Source: Oncomelania hupensis (lineage: Eukaryota > Mollusca > Gastropoda > Littorinimorpha > Pomatiopsidae). From it: a stretch of 64,000 nt of DNA. The notes under the pieces were generated by a model. It did not search any database, had not been told where the DNA came from, and saw only the letters and a program-made list of their open reading frames with translations. A program made the translations under genes and the position numbers. The stretch is taken from NCBI GenBank assembly GCA_036898135.1, contig CM072512.1, forward strand, positions 5,771,179 through 5,835,178, in the 5' to 3' direction. This document shows, piece by piece, positions 1-10,483 of the stretch; the stretch's first letter is position 1, and every line of letters begins with the position of its first letter.

Positions 1-304
1 TCTCAATATGCACCGACGGGGAAACAAACATTAGGCCAAGCTTTTGAAGTAAAGGCGTACAAGGCTATTACTGCACGCTTTGTGCCTAAAACAAAACATT
101 CCTAATAATCGTGCGCGTCTCAACACAAGACAACTGTGAAATCAGTGTTATGAGGTCTTCATCTGTTACCATAGCGCCTGGAACAGCTCTATGAATTGGT
201 AAGCGCATTAGATAACAACAAGAATTTTTTTTAAAAATAAAAACAAAATTGTGCCGTCGAGTATAACTGGATATGTAAAGAGACTCTGAGAGGATCTGAC
301 CAAT
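1..304. other. Unannotated leading sequence
   Basis: I see no recognisable gene, RNA or repeat here. The open frame on the minus strand has no domain I recognise and lies directly beside LINE-derived sequence. Confidence 0.4.
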
Positions 305-1460
305 TGAAAAGACAGCACCATCTGGCATCATAATTTATTCCAAGGTAAGGCTGCTACTACAATTTCAACTAAGGCATGCAGTTCTGTGGGCAACCATGAG
401 AGTGTACAACATCAGCCCTCAAATTATTGAAGTCATCAAAAGCCTGTATGACAAGGCTACCAGAGCAGTCCTCCACAACAGCGCCATCGGAAACTGGTTC
501 AGAACAACAATCGGTGTGCGTCAGGGATGCCTACTCTCTCCAACACTCTTCAACATCTTCCTAGAGCGCATCATGTCAGATGCCCTTGCAGACCATGAAG
601 GCACAGTCAGCATAGGGGAAGAGCAATCTCCAACCTCCGTTTTGCGGATGACATTGATGGATTGGCTGGAGAGGAACAAGAACTTGAACAGCTGGTACAG
701 AGGCTTGACACCACCTCCAGAGCATATGGAATGGAAATAAGTGCAGAGAAGACCAAAATGATGACCAACAATACCAATGGCATCAACACGGACATCAAAG
801 TCCAAGGCCAATCCCTCAACACAGTGCTTAGCTTAAAATATTTAGGAGCCATTTGACCAGACAATGGGTCTCGACAGGAAGTCCTCTCCAGGATCGCACA
901 AACAACTGCTGCCCTGGCGAGGTTTAAGCCAATTTGGAAAGACAGGACCATCAGTCTACATTCCAAGGTAAGGCTGCTGCGCTCCCTTGTCATCTCCATC
1001 TTCCTATATGCTTGCGAAACATGGACACTCACAGCAGATCTCCAACGAAGAATACAAAGCATGGAGATGAGGTGCTACAGGAGACTTCTGGGCATTTCCT
1101 ATACCCAGCACATCACCAAGTCCTAAGGACTAAGTCCGACAGACCATCACACAAGCCATTGGACAACACGATGACCTGCTCACAGTGGTGAAAAAACGTA
1201 AACTCCGATGGTATGGCCACATCACCAGATCATCAGGTCTTGCAAAGACCATTCTGCAAAACATGGTGCAAGGGAGAAGAAGAAGAGAGAGACAGAAAAA
1301 GGGGTGGGAGGACAACATTGGAGAATGGACTTGCTTGACACTGAGCGAAACGACGAGGGTTGCTGAGAAAAGAGAAAGATGGAGTACGCTGGTTAAACGA
1401 TCATCTGTGGCGCCCCAACGACCTTCGAGTTAGGGATAGGATAGGATAGGTGAGGATAGG
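305..1460 (+). pseudogene. RTE-like non-LTR retrotransposon, 3' half, decayed
   Basis: This is a remnant of a LINE reverse transcriptase that would copy element RNA at a nicked target. From 373 the frame reads LWATMRVYNIS, then the RT block GVRQGCLLSPTLFNIFLERI at about 516-575. The catalytic FADD box follows at about 640-655 in another frame, so a frameshift lies near 610-640. A stop at about 855 replaces what should be IWPDNGSR. Further frames carry the C-terminal region with KLRWYGHITRSSGLAKTILQ and WEDNIGEW at about 1200-1330, ending at about 1431. The 3' end is a short ATAGG-type tail (1434-1460) instead of poly(A), as known for RTE-clade elements. Positions 305-358 match the interior at about 936-981, so that piece is out of order. 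RTE assignment rests on motif style and tail; another LINE clade is possible. Confidence 0.85.
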
Positions 1461-1559
1461 ACTGTGTTGAGGGATTGGCCTTGGACTTTGATGTCCACGT
1501 TGATGCCATTTGTGTTGTTGGTCATCATGTTGGTCTTCTCTGCACATTTCCATTCCATA
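1461..1559 (-). mobile_element. RTE-like LINE fragment, inverted copy (part 1)
   Basis: This is the reverse complement of the RT segment at about 735-822 of the neighbouring copy (the ISAEKTKMM region). It continues at 1647 after a short insertion, so both parts belong to one inverted LINE copy. Confidence 0.8.
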
Positions 1560-1646
1560 GGGTTAAACGATCATCTGTGGTGCCCCAACGACCTTCGAGT
1601 TACGGGATAGGATATGATAGGATAGGATAGAATAGGATAATATAGG
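1560..1646 (+). mobile_element. Short 5'-truncated RTE-like insertion with ATAGG tail
   Basis: About 87 bases contain only the last codons (TVKRSSVVPQ-type end) and the GGATA-type tail of the RTE family. They sit exactly between two parts of an inverted older copy, at the point where that copy should read CCATTCCATATGC. This looks like a severely 5'-truncated retroposition event nested in a relative. Confidence 0.75.
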
Positions 1647-1875
1647 TTCTGGAGGTTGTATCAAGTCTCTGTACCAGCTGTTCAAGTTCTTGTTTCTATC
1701 CAGCCCATCAATGTCATCCGAAAAACGGAGGTTGAAGATCGCTCTACTCCCAATGCTGGCTGTGCCTACGTCATATGCAAGGGCATCTGACATGATGCGC
1801 TCTAGGAAGATGTTGGAGAGTGTTGGAGAGAGTAGGCATCCTTGACGCACACCGATTGTTGTCCCTGAGAATCAG
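1647..1875 (-). pseudogene. RTE-like LINE fragment, inverted copy (part 2), RT motifs
   Basis: Read on the minus strand it gives MRQGCLLSPTLSNIFLERIM and then LRFSDDIDGLDRN, the RT palm motifs, with SDD in place of the FADD of the upstream copy. Similarity to the neighbouring copy fades beyond 1875. The fragment is non-functional because it lacks both ends. Confidence 0.8.
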
Positions 1876-2081
1876 CTCATGGCGACTAATGAGTGCTGAA
1901 CAGCCATGAAGATAGGCCTACAATTTATTTAGTTTATCCTTCTTATTTACTGCTAGTTACATCGAGACTGGCTATTAATACTAAAGTCTTGACTACCTGC
2001 GCTCTGTCTCTCTGTGGAAAGCACGCCTTTAACTTAACTAACACTGTAGCTGGTAACTTGAGATCTAACCTCTTTACACTA

Positions 2082-2083
2082 AC

Positions 2084-2120
<37 letters not shown>

Positions 2121-2320
2121 TCTTTCCTTCATTCCTTTTTTCTTACTTTCTTTCTTCTCTTCTCTTTTTTTTTCTTCTTCTTTCTGTCTTGCGTTTTTTA
2201 ATCTTCTACGCCTGCCTGCCTGCCTTCCTTCCTTCCTTCCTGCCATCCCTCCCACACCCTCTACCCCTTCCTCTCCCGTCTCTCTCTCTCTGTCTCTGTC
2301 TCTCTCTCGTTCCTGTAAAT
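2082..2320 (+). repeat. Pyrimidine-rich simple repeats (CTGT, CT, CCTT)
   Basis: Successive short runs of CTGT, CT, TTTC, CCTG/CCTT and CT units. The sequence is cryptically simple, and the long open frame through it is a by-product. Confidence 0.8.
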
Positions 2321-3003
2321 AATCTCCTCTTGTCAGCCTCGATTTATCCGTATCGCTAAAAACGCTAGGCAGTAGATTTACTCTTTAATATTCTCTTCTT
2401 ACCTGTCGCAATACGCATACCTATCCCCCCCCCTACTCTCGCCCACCCCCATCAGCTCCCCAACCTACCTGTCCCGTTTAGCGCCGACTTTATGACGCAG
2501 GCTGTGACCCTAGAACTGGCCGAATATTGGAGGGTGTAGGAGTTGGCGCGTTGTTTTGCTTCAGTCACACAGAGTGTAAGTTGTGGTCGCTGCGGGAAGT
2601 GTGATACAGACCAAACAATTAGTGCACAGAGTGTAAGAGTAGTCAGTTGTGCTCCTCCTGTATGGTAGCGATATAAAAATATAAAAATAATAAATACTAG
2701 CACTGACTGTTAGCCAATGCAACGTACCCTTGCGGGATTGTCCCAGAACGATAACCTACCCCAATCAAACTAAGCCTCACTTACACTTGCGTTGTTGCCA
2801 AAATAGTTTTTCTTCTAATCATCACACAGGTTGATGATAGTCATAACCTTGGCAGAACCTCTCAACAATTATATGACACTCTCGGCGTGTGTCAAGGCGC
2901 AAAATAATACCTACTATAAACATTGGCTCTGCTTACAACAGCGAGGGAGAGATGAGATGGATACATTCCTCTTGAAGCGGGTCCACAGAAAAGGGAGATA
3001 TGT
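2321..3003. other. Intergenic sequence without recognised features
   Basis: Unique-looking sequence. A short motif around CACAGAGTGTAAG occurs twice (about 2567-2580 and 2622-2637). I see no gene. Confidence 0.4.
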
Positions 3004-3017
3004 ATTCTCTCTCTCTT

Positions 3018-3101
<84 letters not shown>
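3004..3101 (+). repeat. CT dinucleotide microsatellite
   Basis: A nearly perfect run of CT of about 95 bases with one TTTG interruption near the start. Confidence 0.95.
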
Positions 3102-3103
<2 letters not shown>

Positions 3104-4227
3104 GACTGAAGGATTTACGGGAACCTGTACAATTTCACTGATACTGACAGTGACAGGCAACATAGGGATATAATTATATGGATCACCGTCTTCAGAGTCA
3201 TTACAGAAATGCAACTCTACTGTGAGAGCAACCTCTCGTCACTTACTGAAATATCCTGTGAGAAAACAAACATCTTCTGTAACTTATTTTGAAATATTAA
3301 GTGAGAAAAACTTGTGTCCTTATTGTAACCATTGAACTGCGAGAAAAAATCTGTATCTTATTGAATATGGATTTAAAATGAAACAGGAATCACACAGGGA
3401 CAATCAATTGTATTCATGTTTGACCCTGTATTTTGCAACAGACGGTAGATAGGGGGCAGGTAAATCTGTATTTGACAAAACGCACTATTCCGACAACCAT
3501 AAATCCACCCGTTATTATTATTAGTAGTATTATTGGTTAATTTTAATGGATTTGGGACTTGTTCCAACAAGATCAGCCACAGTGGACCTTTCATCCAAAC
3601 AAGAGCAAGCGCTAAAGGATCGTGAAGTGCGATACAAGTTTAATTGACTGCAAGCTGGAGAGGACAACGCTATGCAGACGACACCTTTCTCTTGCCTCAA
3701 CATGCACAATGAGCTCCCTTATCAATTTGCCTTCAACAAGATTTCTGACCCGCTGGGACCAAAATAATCAAAAGTAGTTCCTCCCTGACGGTTATCGCCC
3801 ATAATGACAGGCATAATCTCCCTTTGCCTTCTCTCCCTCGCCCGCTTTGATCAGGAGGACGTAAGATCGGGTTTTGTCATTCGTAATACGCATTGTGTAT
3901 TTTGGTAAAAAAACAAACAAACAAAACAAACTTCAAATGAAAGCAGACAAACAGAAAGAAAGACGGGCGTTTTGTACATAAATGTAAAAAAACCACACAC
4001 AAAAACAGACCGACCGACAGAACCAGTGAAAGAGAGACAGAGATATTATTAAGATGGCCACACACGATGGACAAAGTAACGGCGCATTATTAAAGGCAGC
4101 GTGATACTGAACAGTAAAACATAACCGACAGTAGGCTTGCGTTTTTGGCTTGGCAGTAAAAACATGTAATACTGAAGTAAGAACTAGTTTTTTAACGTTA
4201 TTGTCATCATTGTTGTCATTAATACTT
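3102..4227. other. Intergenic sequence without recognised features
   Basis: AT-rich, mostly unique-looking. It contains a short A-rich stretch at 3907-3990. I could not support any gene or repeat family. Confidence 0.4.
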
Positions 4228-5015
4228 TTTTGTTTTCTTTCTTTCTTCTTTCCTCCCTTCCTTGCTATCTTTCCGTGTTTCTTCCTTTCTATCTTTCCGT
4301 GTTTCTTCCTTTCTATCTTTCCGTCTTTCTTCCTTTCTATCTTTCCGTCTTTCTTCCTTTCAATCTTTCCGTTCTTCCTTTCTATCTTTCCGTCTTTCTT
4401 CCTTTCAATCTTTCCGTCTTTCTTCCTTTCTATCTTTCCGTCTTTTTTCCTTTCAATCTTTCCGTCTTTCTTCCTTTGTATCTTTCCGTCTTTCTTTCTT
4501 TCTAACTTTCCGTCTTTCTTCCTTTCTAACTTTCCGTCTTTCTTCCTTTCTAACTTTCCGTCTTTCTTCCTTTCTATCTTTCCGTCTTTCTTCCTTTCTA
4601 TCTTTCCGTCTTTCTTCCTTTCTATTCTTCCTTTCTATCTTTCCGTCTTTCTTCCTTTCTAACTTTCCGTCTTTCTTCCTTTCTAACTTTCCGTCTTTCT
4701 TCCTTTCTATCTTTCCGTCTTTCTTCCTTTCTATTCTTCCTTTCTATCTTTCCGTCTTTCTTCCTTTCTATCTTTCCGTCTTTCTTCCTTTCTATCTTTC
4801 CGTCTTTCTTCCTTTCTATCTTTCCGTCTTTCTTCCTTTCAATCTTTCCGTCTTTCTTCCTTTCTATCTTTCCGTCTTTTTTCCTTTCAATCTTTCCGTC
4901 TTTCTTCCTTTGTATCTTTCCGTCTTTCTTTCTTTCTAACTTTCCGTCTTTCTTCCTTTCTAACTTTCCGTCTTTCTTCCTTTCTAACTTTCCGCCTTGC
5001 TTCCTTTCTATCTTT
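4228..5015 (+). repeat. 24-bp pyrimidine minisatellite, about 33 units
   Basis: The unit is built on CTTTCTATCTTTCCGTCTTT. Because 24 is divisible by three, the array stays open in several frames (repeating FPSFFLSI). Units differ at TATC, CAATC and TAACT positions. Two shortened units near 4622-4630 and 4731-4740 look like single-unit deletions, and long segments either side of them are near-duplicates. Confidence 0.9.
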
Positions 5016-5389
5016 GTCTTTTTAAGACGATTGTTGTGAGACGTAAATGGAGTATTATTCATTTGTCTTTTTTTAACGTGTCTTTCTTGTCTTTTTTTCT
5101 TTTTTTTTTGGAGGGGGGGGGGGAGAGGGAGGAGGGAACATTCTTATTTAATTTTTTTTAATTTGACTGTCGGGCAGTTACATGTGAATCTTGCAGTTAA
5201 TTAATGGAGCAACAGACACCCAACTGCATAATTATGAAAAACAGACTTATTGCCGTAAACAAAGATACATAATTGTGTATGTGTGTGTGTTAGCGCGCGT
5301 GCGTGTGTGTGTGTGCATGCGTACGCGTGTCTGTCCGAGGAGCACGACGCTAGATTCTGTACTGTACGCGTTTAGTTTTTGTCGTACTG

Positions 5390-5445
5390 TACTGTACAAT
5401 ACAATACAATACAATACAATACAATACAACACAACAGAATACAAG
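5390..5445 (+). repeat. ACAAT pentanucleotide repeat
   Basis: About ten units of ACAAT with terminal degeneration. Confidence 0.9.
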
Positions 5446-5479
5446 TAATATTTATTGCCTATATATTTTCTTAAATAAA

Positions 5480-5795
5480 AAAAATAATTTTTATATGGCG
5501 CATTTTTAGCTCAAGATCCGCTCAAGGCGCTGGCCGATACAGGCTCTAATTTAAGCCGCCAGAGGCGCCCATTTGCAGATTCTGGGCGCATAGTCTGACG
5601 GCCAGACAACTGAGCACAATCCTGGGCGACCGGGTGTGGGGAGAATGGACCTAGTGCGTGCTGGGTGTATTAGAGTAGCCGGCACTCACCCGTCTAGGAC
5701 ATGAGCGTCAGGATCTTTAAATTCCATGCGATGGAATGCGTCTTAGACCTCGGTTTATACTCTCATCCGAAGAAATCTTTACCCGGTGTGACATC
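5480..5795 (-). mobile_element. SINE-A copy, body without clear head
   Basis: On the minus strand it carries the family body: CGGATGAGAGTATAAACCGA, then GATCCTGACGCTCATGTCCT, a GAGTGCCGGCTAC block, CTGAGTTGTCTGGCCGTCAG-like sequence and the GGCCAGCGCCTTGAGCGGAT block near its 3' end. The tRNA-like head found in the copies at 10.5 and 53.1 kb is missing or too diverged. Confidence 0.8.
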
Positions 5796-5907
5796 CTCAC
5801 AGTTCCTAGTATCTTAGCTGGGCTGGGAGCAAATGGGAGCATTCTGATTGGTCGACGCGTTACAAAATTCGACGCATGCGCACAGTGCTATCATAGTCTT
5901 CGTAAGG

Positions 5908-5979
5908 ATTAGGGTTAGGGTTTGGGTTAGAGTTAAGAGTTTAGGGTTAGGGTTAGGGTTTGGGTTAGGGTTAGGGTTA
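5908..5979 (+). repeat. Interstitial telomere-like TTAGGG repeats
   Basis: About eleven degenerate TTAGGG/TTTGGG units. TTAGGG is the ancestral animal telomere unit and is present in molluscs. Here it is internal and short. Confidence 0.9.
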
Positions 5980-6117
5980 TGACGCCTAAGAACTTCGTGA
6001 AAAAGCCGGCCCGACATGACCTAGTGCATGCGCAAATGCGCTCGGATAAACTAGGAGACCCGGAACTTGAAGGATGTGACACCGGAAACTTCACATATAT
6101 TCAGACCAAAGGCTTTC

Positions 6118-6205
6118 TTTATATTATAAGCAAGAGTTGTACGTAATAGCAATCTCTTCAGATCGCCGCGCTTTGAGTTCAATGGAGGAAGGAGGAGGGG
6201 GGGGG
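6118..6205 (+). mobile_element. SINE-D 3' body fragment
   Basis: Contains GCAAGAG followed by CAGATCGCCGCGCTTTGAGT, the same block seen at 16.43 kb and in reverse at 9.29 kb. It is followed by a poly(G) run. This is a short, diverged piece of that dispersed repeat. Confidence 0.55.
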
Positions 6206-6240
6206 GGGGTGAAGGAGGGAAAGCGCGTAAAAGCATCCTG

Positions 6241-6344
6241 TATTATTATTATTATTATTATTATTATTAGTCTTATTATTATTATTATTATTATTATTAT
6301 TAGTAGTAGTAGTAGTAGTAGTAGAAGTAGTAGTAGTAGTAGTG

Positions 6345-6421
<77 letters not shown>
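6241..6421 (+). repeat. ATT then TAG trinucleotide array
   Basis: About 60 bases of TTA units change into about 120 bases of TAG units, with single-base variants (TAGAAG, TAGTGG). Confidence 0.95.
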
Positions 6422-6422
<1 letters not shown>

Positions 6423-6539
6423 CATTTTCCTCAACTGAGAGACGCGTTGTGATCTTATCTCCCTTTAGTGGCATCCAGTCACAGATGGTAAAATAACGCA
6501 ATGAAGAAATGTGACTGACTCAGGGATAATAAATGATGT

Positions 6540-6668
6540 ACAACCTTCTTCACACAACTTCATCAACCTTCTTCATACAACGTCATCAACCTTCTTCACT
6601 TCTTCATACAACGTCATCAACCTTCTTCACTTCTTCATACAACGTCATCAACCTTCTTCATACAACTT
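6540..6668 (+). repeat. Short minisatellite, CAACCTTCTTCA-type
   Basis: About four irregular units of roughly 24-37 bases containing CATACAACGTCATCAACCTT. Units differ by an extra CTTCTTCA. Confidence 0.8.
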
Positions 6669-6734
6669 CACTTTCTGCTGAGTAGAGCCTGGCTGATGGG
6701 CTGGAGGTAACAGATTCTTGTTTCTTCATTCTTC

Positions 6735-7026
6735 AATACAGTCGCGCTTTTCCAGCTGACGAGCTGCTCAAGGCGCTGGTCGATATCGGCCTAACTCAAG
6801 CCTCCCTAGGCGCCAACTTGCTGTCACAGGCGCCTCGTCTGACGCTTTCACAACTGAGCACACGTTGTGGGTGACGGGGGACAGGGGAAAGGGACCCAGT
6901 GCTTGGTGTGTGTATTTGTGTAGCCGGCACCCGTTCACCCGTCTAGGACATGAGCGTCAGGATCTTTAACGTCCCTGCGATGGGATGCGTGTGTGCACAG
7001 ACTACACCTCGGTTTATACTCTCATT
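6735..7026 (-). mobile_element. SINE-A copy
   Basis: Same body as at 5.5 kb: on the plus strand GCTGCTCAAGGCGCTGGTCG, then ACCCGTCTAGGACATGAGCG and CCTCGGTTTATACTCTCAT. The copy ends before the tRNA-like head, so it is 5'-truncated. Confidence 0.8.
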
Positions 7027-7200
7027 TGTTATTATTACAGCCGTGTGATGGATTGATCAAACATTGTTCAAACATTGTGTCCATTTTCCTTATATATGCA
7101 GTCAATCGCGCCTATGGTAAAAAGCAAGAAACGTTTTGAAGGCACTGTACCTACATTAGTTAGTACGAGACCATCTGAGTTTGCGCTACAATTTATAATC

Positions 7201-7335
7201 CGACTAGGCAGCACTTTACTACATACATACATACATACATACATACATACATACATACATACATACATACATACATACATACATACATACATACATACAT
7301 ACATACATTCATACATACATACATACATACATACA
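7201..7335 (+). repeat. ACAT tetranucleotide microsatellite
   Basis: About 33 ACAT units with one CATT interruption. Confidence 0.95.
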
Positions 7336-7475
7336 TAAAAAGAGATTACTCTTATATAGCGCACTTACAAGCTCAGAGAGCTTCTCAAAGCGCTGGCCAC
7401 TACTATCCAGCAATCACAAAATAGTTTGCTGAAGTCAGGATTCGCACATACACAGTTGTTGTTTTAGGTCCATGA
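7336..7475 (-). mobile_element. SINE-F fragment (SINE-A-like tail, other head)
   Basis: On the plus strand: TCTTATATAGCGC, CTCAAAGCGCTGGCCACTA, then ATAGTTTGCTGAAGTCAGGA. The same order recurs at 21.69 and 22.02 kb, followed there by a B-box-like sequence. It abuts the ACAT array, which sits where this SINE's 3' tail is expected. Confidence 0.6.
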
Positions 7476-8389
7476 TTATATACAGACAGAAAAACAACAA
7501 CAACAGAAAACATAAAACGGACAGACTAGGCAGAAGGAAATAATGACAGAAAATAGCATTAACAAAAGGTAAAACCAAACAAACATTAAGAAACCAAAAC
7601 AGACAGACAGATAATCAGACCAACATATATACAGACTGACAGAATGTTACCACAGACCAACCCCCCAAAAAATCCAGAAAACATACAGACAGGAGCTCCC
7701 ACAAATCTTCCACATGTCCCCCCCTCCATACACACACACACACAGAATACTTGGGTTTCTCATATACTCAGGCTGGTAGCTAAGAAAGGTGACCCGAGCA
7801 GTCAAACTGGGGGACTTTCTGGGTGCATTCAAGCGCAACAGTGGTAAACCTTATCCATATGATTAACATAGGCGGGCGTAACATTAGCAAGCAACAACTG
7901 CACAGTTCCACACCTTAGATTGAATAACACACTTGGCTCCTACCATGAGTCTGTCACCGTTTGCCAATGAGCACAATACTGCCCATAAAAAAGATTGTGA
8001 TACACTCGCTTGCACCGCTATAAGCTAGTTATTGATATACTTGTTCGACAAGAAATATTTCAGACAATAAAAAGAACTTGAATGTGGAAGTCACAGGCTA
8101 TAAAAAGAGTGTCATATACTCGCTTGCACCGCCCTAGTGTCCATACTGCTAAACACCAATGGCTCGGACTTTGTTGCTTCGACAACAAAAAAATGAATGG
8201 GTTGATTTATACAGTGGGGTTTGTATGAACTTGACAATAATAATAATAATATCAATACTAACAAGGACAGTTATTCAGTCTCTTGCGAGGTCATAATGTA
8301 GAGCTATATATTGATAAACTTGTCAGACAAGAAATATTGTAGATCTTACTTCGAAGATCAAAATACAAAAGAAAAAGCAGGACAAAAAC
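7476..8389. other. Intergenic sequence with diverged direct repeats
   Basis: No gene seen. The segment at about 8022-8072 resembles 8303-8345 (both with GACAAGAAATATT), and about 7999-8025 resembles 8110-8137 (both with CTCGCTTGCACCGC). Confidence 0.5.
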
Positions 8390-8445
8390 AAGAAGAAGAA
8401 GAAGAAGAAGAAGAAGAAGAAGAAGAAGAAGAAGAAGAAGAAATA
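8390..8445 (+). repeat. AAG trinucleotide microsatellite
   Basis: About 17 AAG units, followed by degenerate TTG/CTG-rich sequence to about 8630. Confidence 0.95.
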
Positions 8446-9231
8446 TAGCTTTTGCTGTTATTGTTGTTGTTATTGTTATTGTTGCTGATGTTGTTATTGT
8501 TGTTGTTGCTGATGCTGGTGGTGAAGAGGAAGAAGAAGGGAAAAGAACAAGAAGAAGACGGAAGATAAATGTAACTGCTGCAGTTGTTGTTGTTGATGAT
8601 GTTGCTGCTGTTGTTGCTGCTGCTGCTGAACTACAATGGTATCATACAAGATAATAAATTATTGTCCCAAGGTTTAAGTCAGTAAAAAGGAAAAAAACCT
8701 TAAGGGCACGTGGAATGTATATAATGCATAAACCGGTACACTGACTCGTTTGACTAACATAAATAACAAGATGAACATTACTGCACGTATTTCCTGCTCC
8801 ACATTTGAAATTGGGCCATTGATACATAATATATTATCTCTCTCCCTCATCACTCGCCTCACCCGCCTTTCCTCTCTCTTGCTTCACCCCCCTTACCTTC
8901 ACTCCCACCCCACCACAGCTCACATTACTACACTCCACCCCTCCAGACACACAGGCAAGCCACGGGACTGGAAAACGAAACCCAAGGAGTTATAGGGGAG
9001 GTAATTTACTATCATACCAAGGTGGCTAATTGTGTAGACATTTATTGTCGGGGAAAGCGGCTCTCATATTGCTGTGTTAACTTCACTTTTGGCATTATCA
9101 TAAGCCCGTGTAGTAACTAGTAAAACGTGCACAAAATTGCACCTAATGTATGACTGTTGAAACCAAATGGACTGATACACTGAAACTTGTGAGATCATTA
9201 CATAATGATATGTCCGGTCGACCTATAATAT

Positions 9232-9613
9232 TAAATAATAATAATGAATTCTATAGACGCGCTTTTCCCCAAATCACTAATCAGGCTCAAAGCGCGGCGA
9301 TCTGTACCCACATACACACTCCCATGTTTCACCCAATCTCACAAACACCACAAACACACATCTATCACTCAAACATGTGGTGTAAAGCAAGAAGATCTCT
9401 TTTAGGAGTCGGAAGGAAAATCAAATTTTAATTTTTGAAATTTTAAAAAATTGCATTCAATACTATTAGTGAAGAGATGGAGGAAACCGGAGTGCCCGGA
9501 GAAAACCCTCGGTGACCTCAATAATCCCCTAAGTCACATACGTTCGCCCCTTGGTGGAATCGAACCCGCGATCTTCGGCATAGGAAACCGGCGACTAATC
9601 CACTGCGCCGTCA
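9232..9613 (-). mobile_element. SINE-D, tRNA-headed, nearly full length
   Basis: On the minus strand the 5' head holds an A-box-like GGCGCAGTGGATTAGTCG and a B-box GGGTTCGATTCC (about 9567-9613), so it is tRNA-derived. The body contains GGGTTTTCTCCGGGCACTCC and a CAGATCGCCGCGCTTTGAGC block, and it ends in an ATT-type tail at 9232-9245. Copies or pieces lie at 6.1, 16.1-16.5 and 25.0 kb. The first base of the neighbouring plus-strand SINE follows directly. Confidence 0.8.
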
Positions 9614-9945
9614 AAGTAGCTGAGTGGTAAGAGTGCCCACCGGCCGAACATAAGCAACCTGGGTTCGAATCTCAATAGGGTAACGGCAGATTTATCTCAT
9701 GGGGTCAACTTTTTGCCATGCGGTGATGCTTTCCTTTCTCCTCGTGTCGGCGCAGCGGCACGCCAAAGAACTCGGTCATTTGCGTCAAACATAAAGACGA
9801 TAGGCTAAAAACAAAGATCTATGTCGCTCTGAGATCGACCTCCAACCGCCCAAAATGTGAACTGTTAGCGTCAAGCGCGCGCTGTCAGATGTCCCGGACA
9901 ACTCTCAGAGCGAGATAATAAAGTTATCTTGTATCTTGTATCTGG
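9614..9945 (+). mobile_element. SINE-E, tRNA-headed, full length
   Basis: The head has an A-box-like TAGCTGAGTGGTAAGAGTG and a B-box GGGTTCGAATCTC (to about 9675). The body runs through CTCCTCGTGTCGGCGCAGCG and CGACCTCCAACCGCCC. The 3' end is GAGCGAGATAATAAAGTTAT followed by a short TCTTGTA repeat. Size and structure fit a Pol III SINE. It is the only copy in the window. Confidence 0.75.
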
Positions 9946-10483
9946 ATGTTGGCCAGGCCTTGAGCAGCTCTGTGTACAAATTGGGGTCCTCTACGCCATC
10001 ACCCAACTTGGAAGAAAGAAGTGTCGGCGTCTACAGCTGGGTTGCTAAATCGGTCCATGTAGAAAGGCCGCTGGCAGTGGACCTTTGATTCATTCATGGA
10101 TTTGCATAATGCAAAGTCATCACATCCTTTCTCACTGCCCACTTCCTCCCCCTCCCCCCTTAAACACATTCATGCACTGAGCAGTTCTTCCAACTGGCCA
10201 AGCGCACTCTGGAAGAATTTGAGCAAACCGCTTCAGTCAGCACGCGCGCTCGCACTCATAACAGTGACGAAAACCGCACTAAGCATGCTTTAAGCTGCAT
10301 GGGTATACTAGCGGTGTATGACTTTATCATCATGAACGGACTGTCAGTCGCAAGGAAGCTAAAAGTGCGTAACTTGAAACCACAGACGTTGAATGCCACT
10401 TGGTCGCCTTGTAAATCAAATTTAGGCTACATGATTATGGAGTACATAGAACTGAAATCAATATACCGCGCAGTCCGAAGTAT

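Noticed and set aside
3665..3709. RT-like YADDTFLL motif on the plus strand.
   Set aside because: Only about 15 residues resemble an RT palm; a stop follows and no flanking RT blocks are present, so chance is likely.
5908..5979. Chromosome end (true telomere).
   Set aside because: The block is short, degenerate and has unique sequence on both sides.
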